From: Brienomyrus brachyistius
Taxonomy: Eukaryota; Chordata; Actinopteri; Osteoglossiformes; Mormyridae
Direction of reading: 5' to 3'
Length of the DNA: 64,000 nt
NCBI RefSeq assembly: GCF_023856365.1
Contig: NW_026042843.1
Location: 1-64,000, forward strand
The position numbers and the translations under genes are program-made. The number at the start of each line of letters is the position of its first letter. Position 1 is the first letter of the stretch. The notes below the pieces were generated by a model that made no database searches, had not been told where the DNA came from, and saw nothing but the letters and a program-made list of their open reading frames with translations. Shown here in pieces: positions 57,248-64,000 of this stretch.

Positions 57248-57524
57248 TGTCATGCCCGGCTCGTCCGCTCCTCCTGTGTGCCACGCCCCCTGATTACCCA
57301 CGTGTTTTCTCCCGATTTGTACCCAGCTGTATCTAGTTAATTTGCTCAGTCCTGTGTATTTCAGTCCGTGTCTTACCTGAGTCCAGTGTCTGTCATTGAT
57401 GTTTGTATGCGTGAGATGTTTCCCCGTCCGCGCTTCCTAATTAAACTCCCGTTTTTGCCTGTCCGCTTGCTCCTTGCACGCCTTGCCCGCACGATCGCCT
57501 GCCTGCTTGTACCCGATCGTGACA
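57248..57524 (+). mobile_element. Solo LTR, 277 bp
   Basis: TGTCATGCCCGGCTCGTCCG ... ACCCGATCGTGACA, flanked by an exact 5-bp duplication CTGCG (57243-57247 and 57525-57529). AATTAAACTCCC provides the poly-A signal region. Same LTR family as 48012-48276 and 18690-18915. There is no internal region, hence a solo LTR. Confidence 0.9.
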
Positions 57525-57529
57525 CTGCG

Positions 57530-59090
57530 CAGCTCTACAACTCATTACCCAGGGCTCTCGCACCCGGCCACAGTGCCCCTCTCAGGCTCCCCGCTGTATG
57601 ACAGCACTGCCCCATCGGAAGTTCATGAAGCCTCACAGTACGACGCCTCTCCCCACGCGCGCTTAGCCACCACCGGGACTCCCATCACTCCTCCTTCCCT
57701 GTAGGGCGGCGCACTTCCATTATTATTACAGTTTCTACTGTCACTCTGTTGCTTTTCCTGGTGCTGGACTTTTGACAGATAAATACATTATTTGTTGCAT
57801 TCAGTGACAAAAGATTGGTCTGTTTAACACCCTCAGTCTCCACCCTATGAGCCCCTTGTTGGCGGCAGAATCAGGAAGATGTCGGAGAAAGCAGAGGTAA
57901 AGTGAATAGTCACCTCGACAATAATGTGGAAACCGCTAATGGTGATCATGCCTGTGTGGGTGAAATGGATCACCACAGTATAAGCGGATGATGATTATAG
58001 ACGATTTTTCCCTTTTTCTTTATGTCTGTTTACCATCTAATAGGCATTTTTTTTCTTTGGGATGCGTCTAGGTCAGATACGACCAAAATATTTTTCTCAT
58101 TTCAGAAGTGAAAAAAAATATTGCTCTCAGATTCTGTTCAGTTGTAGTTTTTTAAAATAATGTACCTTGATTTGTGTTTGTTTAAAATGCCATTACCTGT
58201 TGCTTACTGGGCCGCTGAAAATGTCTGGCCCAGCTAAATTTCTTGGTTTAAAAATCTGGCCCAACTACTTTCCAGACCTGGACTAGCCCTACTGAATCAT
58301 ACACTAATGTTATTCTGTTATGTGGGCTGTTGTGATAGGGAGATTTGCTGGATGCTGCACGACGGGTGGTGTCCCTGCTGCAGAATGCCCTGTCTGAAGC
58401 AGCACCTAGAGACAGTGAGGGTTGTTGTTATCACCTTAATATTGTATATACGCAATCTGTTATTTCTTAACTAATATAATTGTAAGGTATTCTTCTAATA
58501 TATTGTGCACAGCCAACAAAAAAGAGAAAAATGCAAAACCAAAGGAAGGCTTTCTTTTCTCTTAAAAGTCTTTTTTCTAAACCAACTGAGAGTCAGTTAG
58601 AGGGGTGTTCATTATCAGTATTGTTGCTGGCATTTCTGAAAATGTGCCAATTTTAGTCAAGTGGCTACTTTTCAAATGCAGTCCCTGGCCAAGATGAAGA
58701 AAGTTCATGAAGACTACATGATAATATTAAGCACTGACATAACAAACAACATTTTTTACATGCAAAATATACAGGAAATATACACTGCAACAGGCTAGGA
58801 TAGACAAATAACCAAATACACTTGCAAGCCTGACCACTTTAGACCCCAGATTAGAAAATTGGTGAATGAGCATATATTTTTTCCAAGTTTTGTTTTGCTT
58901 TCAAGTTCTCACAAATAAAAAAAAAAAAAGATTTTCCCACTATAGCCAGATCCAGTTTCTGTGGGGGGCGGGGGGGGGGGTGACAATTTGTAGTAATAAC
59001 TATTTCCTGCTGAAAACCACTGGTAAACTATCCACATGTCTCTGAATATCTGTGAGTCCCGAGACCTCCATGACAGATAGATATAAGTTG
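57530..59090. other. No gene recognised
   Basis: Intergenic. Near 57868, GTTGGCGGCAGAATCAGG resembles the start of a retroelement leader after an LTR, without a definable LTR. A poly-G run is at 58966-58980. Confidence 0.3.
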
Positions 59091-59831
59091 CTAGTGTTGA
59101 TCGGCAGGAAATCTTCTCCAAAGCCCCACCACCACCTCACACCAATCCACCCAGGGTTTACTCCAAATAAATTTGCTGGTAATACAAACCGGATCAACTT
59201 GTGGTTTGTGTCCACGTGTACTAGAGACAAAGGCCCTGGTACATTCTGCGTACAACACAGCCAAGACTTGACAACCTTTATATGATGCGCATGGAATCAA
59301 CCCTATGCATGGAGGCTGCAACTCTTCTCCACCGAACCCTGTAGCCCATTGACTGCAGCCTGCATTGACTATCCTGTAGCCTGCATTTGGTAGATCATTC
59401 TTGACAGAAGAAACCAAATTGTCAAGTTCCCTAACACAGAGCTCATACTCTTTTATTCTTCTTAAGATTGTTCTTCTTGAAACACCCATCAGTGTGGCTA
59501 TGCAAGGCACAGGAAGTTGAGTATGGAGCATTTCTTTCAAACATTGTTCTTCAATCAAAATCTTGGGTCGTCTATTGGTGGCAGCGACTTCCTGTGTGAC
59601 ACATGGGGCTGGACGTTCCAGATGTGCCCTCACAAGGTCAAAGAGCTCTTGCAAAGCCAGGGTGATAGCAGGAGGTACTTCAATGTGATTAGACAGGGCC
59701 TGCAGAAGATACAGCTCCTGATGACAAAGGAACTCCAGGTAATCCAAATTTAGTGGAGTCGCGCTGAATCCTATTTCTATTTTATGCAGAAGACTTTCGA
59801 GAAGGTGGTATCTGAGCTGTTCACAGAACAA
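59091..59831 (-). pseudogene. Integrase-core-like fish gene family, N-terminal part
   Basis: A 246-codon minus-strand frame. Residues ~120-165 carry LPVPCIATLMGVSRRTILRR then IKEYELCVRELDNLVSSVKN (helix-turn-helix like) and LPNAGYRIVNAG. Just downstream in another frame lies SLVHVDTNHKLIRF, the start of an rve-type integrase core with its first Asp. I remember a multi-copy fish family with this order. Here the frame is shifted before the core and the match ends at HKLIR, so it is a truncated pseudogene. No named gene is assigned. Confidence 0.5.
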
Positions 59832-60349
59832 ATTATAGTTAATGAGGTGTCAAGATCTTGTCTCTGATCCACACACTAGGCCTACCATTCAAAAGTTTTA
59901 ATTATGAAAATGAAATGTTTTTGTTTTGTGAGGTGCTTGTTCATGTATGATGATGTAGTGGCTGCTCTGTTTGACCGTGGTAAACCTTTTCACAAACAAT
60001 ATAAGTGAAGAAGTATGACATTAGATCTAAGGACCAGAGTATAATAAAGTTAAATAAAATCCATCAAAAACACTTACTCAGTGGAGATTCCAATGTAGTA
60101 GGCAGACAACTTTATGGCTTTAATAATGAGTGTATTTAGCAGCTACAAGGACAAAAGATATTATAAACCTCTCCATTTTAATGCTAATTTAATAAACATT
60201 AACAGATAGCACTTAAGGTGGTTTCGCCTATAGTCTGCTAACACTAACCCGAGAACTAATATCTGAGGAGCGTTCTTCCCAGGATTTGAATTTATTAAAT
60301 TGGCTTTGTGATGTTGTATTAAGAAATTTTATTCACAATGCAATTTACC
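59832..60349. other. No gene recognised
   Basis: AT-rich sequence upstream of the CpG-rich LTR-like block. Confidence 0.35.
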
Positions 60350-61083
60350 GTACATTGGCCCATTCTTTTATATACGGTAAGACGAAGCGGGAAATTCGAG
60401 CGAGCGAGTGCTGTGCAGACGCGAGCGCGTAGAGGGGATGGGTTTTCAGCACTCGAGCACACGCACGCGCGTGGTTCGACTTTTGGCCCTAATTTAACGG
60501 CGAGCGAGTGAGTGAGTGCTGTGCAATCGCGAGCGCGTAGAGAGCATGGATTTTCTGTTTTTATGCGCACGACTTTTGGCACTAATTTAACGCCATAGAA
60601 ATGTGTGTTTAAAAGGGGAGGAGATCGGGTTGCAGCGCTGGTGTGAGCGGTTTCTCCGGGCAGTTCGCTCGAGGCTAACGTGGCTTTGGGAACGTGGTGT
60701 ACCCGTCACCCATGCCAGGGAAGAAATCAAAACCGAAATGCTAGGAATATGGACTTCATCTTACGTCAAGCGTTTTCCCCTCCATTGACGCCCATAAAGA
60801 AAAGGCTTAAAGTCCATATTCCTAGCATTTCGGTTTTGATTTCTTGTCAGGTAAGTCTTTATGGCCAGATACATTCGCGAGAAATTTGGTGATTTGTGGT
60901 GACTGTTTTAATACATTAAGTTGCGTTACGCATTTTCACATTAAGCGTTTTAGAATGTCCCGTGGCAGGTATCCCCTTCTATTGCCCTAGGGAGGGTTGT
61001 AACCCTCGTCTGTATATTAATAAAGAATAATCCTTCTATTCCTGTCTCATGTATCTGGACCTCCCCAGCAATTTAACGAAATT
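60350..61083 (+). mobile_element. LTR of a retroelement (U3-R-U5-like)
   Basis: A CpG-rich upstream part contains two imperfect ~120-bp repeats, each with GCGAGCGAGTG, GTGCTGTGCA and CGCGAGCGCGTAGAG. It is followed by TTTAAAAGGGGAG as a possible TATA-like box, then a poly-A signal in TTAATAAAGAATAATCC (61018-61034). It ends directly before a tRNA-Leu-type primer-binding site. The outer left edge is uncertain. No partner LTR is in the window and no gag or pol follows before 61545. Confidence 0.6.
60721..60845 (+). repeat. Perfect 36-bp inverted repeat (hairpin)
   Basis: Left arm 60721-60756 starts AAGAAATCAAAACCGAAATG. Right arm 60810-60845 is its exact reverse complement. The 53-base loop holds a smaller CGTCAA/TTGACG stem. 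A strong splice donor (CAG|GTAAGT) follows at 60849-60855. An ATG at 60714 opens only ten codons before a stop in the left arm. Confidence 0.95.
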
Positions 61084-61096
61084 TGGTGGCAGCGGT
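61084..61096 (+). promoter_or_regulatory. Retroelement primer-binding site, tRNA-Leu type
   Basis: TGGTGGCAGCGGT is complementary to the 3' end ACCGCTGCCACCA expected for a vertebrate tRNA-Leu(UAG). It lies right after the LTR-like block, where minus-strand DNA synthesis would be primed. Confidence 0.65.
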
Positions 61097-61536
61097 TACA
61101 AGTGAACCCGTTTAAGTTTAGCGCTCATACTTCCGTCCATATGTTTAAGACCCACCTTGGCTGACTTAGCTGACATGTCCTGATTTCATAATCTTCAAAT
61201 TTGTAATCTTTTCTCCTTCATCTAACTCCATGTTTTTAACTTCTTGTCATTTTCTTGCCGTTTGACTCATAGAAAATTATCAGACTTAAATGACACGTCA
61301 GCCTGTGCAGACAGCGATTTCAATGTTTTAATAAATTGGCCAGCAGGTGGGGGCAGTGCTCAATTTCATTAATGCCATTCAGAAAACTTTCAGGCTTTAT
61401 GTCTTAATGAACAGCCTAGAAAAGGACAAAGCATTATATTACTGATGCATACAGCAGATCCCCAACTCAGGCTGTGTTGCATATTCTTAACAGTGCTACA
61501 GTATGTTCACACAGCCAGTACAAACAAACTTGCAAG
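61097..61536. other. No gene recognised
   Basis: Sequence after the primer-binding site has no gag-like frame, so the retroelement is truncated or solo. Confidence 0.35.
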
Positions 61537-61544
61537 ATCTAGAC

Positions 61545-61849
61545 CAGGGGTCACCAACCTTTTTAAAACGGAGAGCTACTTCACGGGTACTGAGCCATAC
61601 GAAGTTTGATATCAGTTTTAAACGCCCTCCTAAACATGTCTAAACTTCATGCATGATAAACATGTTTTAAATGCTTTTTTATATTCAATTTCAAATCTAT
61701 ATAAATGCAAATGTGATAGATTAGAAACAGGACAAAATAAAATTTTAGATGATGTTCGCTGGTGAGTTGTGCTATTTTATAGAACAGGTCCACGGGCAAC
61801 TCATGTGGTCATTGGGGGCATCCTTGGGGCACCATGTTGGTGACCCCTT
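61545..61849 (+). mobile_element. hAT (Charlie-like) MITE, 305 bp
   Basis: The ends CAGGGGTCACCAAC and GTTGGTGACCCCTT are inverted repeats. The exact 8-bp target duplication is ATCTAGAC (61537-61544 and 61850-61857). The interior has the GAGAGCTACTTC motif typical of this fish hAT group. Noncoding. Confidence 0.88.
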
Positions 61850-62119
61850 ATCTAGACCTACCACATCAGGTAGGAAGGTGCCTATTTCTACCAACTATTC
61901 AGACCATCAGACCCAAACCATACATTCAGTCATGCACAGGCACTCCACCAGAGGGCTCTACATTCTGTCCTACATCTGCTCACCTGTTAGACCCACACTC
62001 AGTCTCCATCCTGATTTCTACCTACTACTCGGACTATCTCACCAAAACCAGTCCTGTGGCCTGTTCTATGAAGCGGGGTTACTGGCTTATTGGGGAAACT
62101 TGTTGGATTTCTTGATCGG

Positions 62120-62275
62120 GACCTTCAACTGCTCTGCCATAGAGAGCATCCTAACATGCTGCCTTACGGTCTGGTATGCGGGCTGCTGGTGGCCTCCTAC
62201 CGCTCTGCCATAGAGAGCATCCTAACATACGGCCTTACGGTGTGGTATTCGGGCTGCTGGTGGCCTCTATGACTT
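62120..62275 (+). mobile_element. LINE RT C-terminal fragment, tandemly duplicated
   Basis: The frame RSAIESILTYGLTVWYSGCW is the '..IES.LTY..TVWYG.C' segment of L2/Rex1-like LINEs. A ~70-bp block is repeated twice (CTCTGCCATAGAGAGCATCC at 62132 and 62201). Confidence 0.6.
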
Positions 62276-62594
62276 TTTTTGTAGACAGTCCATCTGTGTG
62301 GTGCTGTTTGCACGAATTGTTTTGGGAAATGCACTTACAGTTTTGCAGATGTTAAGGGTGATTCCAGAAATGCATCAAAGCAACTGAGGAACTGCAATGT
62401 CACTGTACAGTTACTTATAATGGGCGCCAATGTAATGTGTAGAGTGGCAAATAAACTGATTCACCATTTACTCTCATGTACATCACTTAAAATGCTTGTT
62501 TTAAATGCAAATGTGTGAATGTAAATCTAAGCAGTAAAGCTACAATTTACATTCTGTTTGCATGGTGGAAAGAACATTTAATCTGCCTTTTAAG

Positions 62595-62830
62595 TGTGAT
62601 TAGAAGATCTAATGCCTGTGTGCTTGTAATAAGATGGTCGCTGGTTCAAACCCAGCCACAGCACATCTCTGCGTCCTTGAGCGAGGCCCTTAACCCCCAG
62701 CTCACTGGGCATCACTATGGGTGGCTGCCCTTCGCAGACAACTTACTCTGTTTACTCTAAAAAAAAGAGAGCAAGTTGAGAGAGAAGTTAAGACAATTTC
62801 TCCACAGGGACCAATAAAGTATCAATTATT
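62595..62830 (+). mobile_element. SINE, tRNA-headed type A
   Basis: Head with ATAAGATGGTCGCTGGTTCA and box B GGTTCAAACCC. The body CCTTGAGCGAGGCCCTTAAC and GACAACTTACTC matches 620-850, and it ends ACCAATAAAGTATCAATTAT. Confidence 0.7.
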
Positions 62831-63214
62831 ATTACTGTATGAGAGACTGTCTAATATCAGATAGATAACAGACTCATACTGTGCTGAGCTTGTCTGAGAG
62901 AGATGATTAGCAAATGCTCTCCCACAGTATCTCAGCACTCTGTACAAAGAACTTTATATGCTCAGTATCTGCTCCTGTTTATCTAATTGTTCTCATTTTA
63001 ACTGGATGTTAAGGAGTAAATTAATAAATGTCATGTAAGTGCACATTAAAATGCTTCTTCACTGTTACTTAAGTTCCCATGTGAACAGCCAATCAGATCA
63101 GCCTGATGTGTGTCTCTCTGTTTCCTCTCTGTTTCCTGCCCTTTCATCCCGACCACGACCATGATCTCTCACTTAGCAGCAGAGCAGTTTATTCTAAACA
63201 GTGGAAGCACAAAA
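62831..63214 (+). other. Upstream region of the NITR-like gene
   Basis: Unique-looking DNA. No TATA box at a convincing distance. The 5' UTR probably lies within about 63140-63214. Confidence 0.3.
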
Positions 63215-63764
63215 ATGTTCAGACTCTTTGGTCTTCTCATTTTCATTAGTAAGGCCCTATAATATAAATTATTTTGGGATTTTAATATTTTCATTTATCT
63301 GTATGATGTGATCAGTGGAATTTGGCCATTTAATCTGCATCATAGTTAATAGTTATTTAGATTACTATTATATGTCTTATTTGATTATGATTTTTTTTGT
63401 TTTTCTGTTTTTGCAGACACTGCACTGACTACAGATGTTGTTCAGCCCAGTCACCTGATGAGGGTTCAGCTTGGAGACAGTGTGACCCTGACATGCTTCT
63501 GTCAAGGAGAAACAACTTTTGTTACTTTGTTTAAGCAAGCTGTTGGTCGGAAGCCCCAGCCCATGGCGAAAGCACTTCTCTACGTACCTGGTGAATTTTA
63601 CAAGGAATATAAAAGCATAAAACGTTACTCCTTACTGAATGCAGAGGGGAGTTTTAACCTCACTATTTCTAACGTGGAGCCGTCAGATTCTGCAGTGTAT
63701 TATTGTGCTGCTGTGTTTCTTCATGAGGTCACCTTCGGGAATGGAACCTTTGTCATAATCACAG
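63215..63764 (+). CDS. NITR-like immune receptor, leader and V-J exon (gene continues past window)
   Basis: Exon 1 (63215-63248) encodes MFRLFGLLIFI and ends in phase 1 at GTAAGG. Exon 2 (63417-63764, 348 bp, phase 1-1) begins after TTTTTGCAG and ends ACAG|GTAAAT. The V-type Ig fold has VQLGDSVTLTCFC (first Cys), KRYSLLNAEGSFNLTISNVE, DSAVYYC (second Cys) and, in the same exon, the J-like end FGNGTFVIIT. Germline V plus J in one exon without recombination signals is the hallmark of fish novel immune-type receptors, which are NK-like surface receptors. The usual core Trp (W-[YF]-K-Q) is Leu here (VTLFKQ). Transmembrane and ITIM-bearing exons would lie beyond 64000. The alternative is another V-set receptor family. 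Confidence 0.72.
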
Positions 63765-63935
63765 GTAAATGAGATTCCAACTATTTTCATATTTGCTTTA
63801 TTATAATGTCAGTAAGATTATTCCCTGCAAAATAATTTTGACAGTTTAGTTGTTTGTCAATATAAAATTAGCAAAGATACCTTATTGTCTGCTTTGTTCC
63901 ATAAATGTTTTTCTAAACATCAAACAAAAATCATT

Positions 63936-63962
63936 CATTATTATTATTATTATTATTATTAT
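63936..63962. repeat. (TTA)n microsatellite
   Basis: Nine ATT/TTA units in what should be the second intron of the NITR-like gene. Confidence 0.8.
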
Positions 63963-64000
63963 ACAATTTGTTGCATTTTGCTTGCTGTCAGCCAAAAGCC

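Overview
This 64 kb window is animal nuclear DNA, almost certainly from a ray-finned (probably teleost) fish. The evidence is internal. It holds GT-AG spliced exons, a V-type immunoglobulin exon with a germline-joined J-like end (the fish NITR architecture), and dense layers of fish-typical transposons: Tc1/mariner, piggyBac, hAT, L2-like and CR1-like LINEs, tRNA-headed SINEs and Ty3/gypsy-type LTR pieces. There is no bacterial operon structure, and most open frames are chance frames or transposon debris.

Host-gene content is small. (1) A four-exon chemerin (RARRES2)-like cystatin-fold gene lies at 12.58-14.77 kb on +, with all introns in phase 0 and one net 1-bp frame break in exon 1. (2) The first two exons of an NITR-like immune receptor lie at 63.2-63.8 kb on + and run off the right edge. 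(3) A decayed multi-exon gene of a transposase-related fish family lies at 35.0-37.3 kb, with a hAT MITE inside it. (4) A lysine-rich minus-strand exon at 25.16-25.45 kb sits behind a compact TATA/CCAAT/heat-shock-element promoter. (5) There is a possible Ig-domain relic at 16.7 kb.

Layout: 0-7 kb is scattered SINE, LINE and MITE copies. 7.29-9.10 kb is a 46-bp satellite with a 690-bp (15-mer) higher-order repeat. 11.1-12.4 kb is nested LINE fragments. 12.6-14.8 kb is the chemerin-like gene. 17-24 kb is an LTR-element 3' end, a Tc1 element whose transposase carries a clean internal deletion, and a 16-unit array of roughly 220-280 bp units, each carrying an (AT)n tract. 24-25.7 kb is a mariner relic and the heat-shock-type promoter. 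26.8-27.4 kb is a gypsy integrase. 29.5-34.4 kb is a segmental tandem array holding five near-identical tRNA-Glu(TTC)-like sequences. 38.7-42.5 kb is two head-to-head piggyBac halves around an L2 LINE. 42.6-50.3 kb is nested TIR element, SINEs, LINEs and a solo LTR. 51.3-55.2 kb is gypsy integrase pieces and a large inverted duplication containing SINEs. 57.2 kb is a solo LTR with a perfect target-site duplication. 59-61.1 kb is an integrase-like pseudogene and an LTR with a tRNA-Leu-type primer-binding site and an embedded 36-bp perfect hairpin. 61.5-62.8 kb is a hAT MITE, LINE and SINE.

The elements give a relative chronology. An LTR inserted into an older CR1-like LINE, and an L2 tail abuts that same LINE. 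A hAT MITE entered the decayed gene. A SINE inserted at 52.9-53.5 kb before the inverted duplication that copied its junction to 54.7 kb. All calls come from reading the sequence; no alignments or database searches were run.
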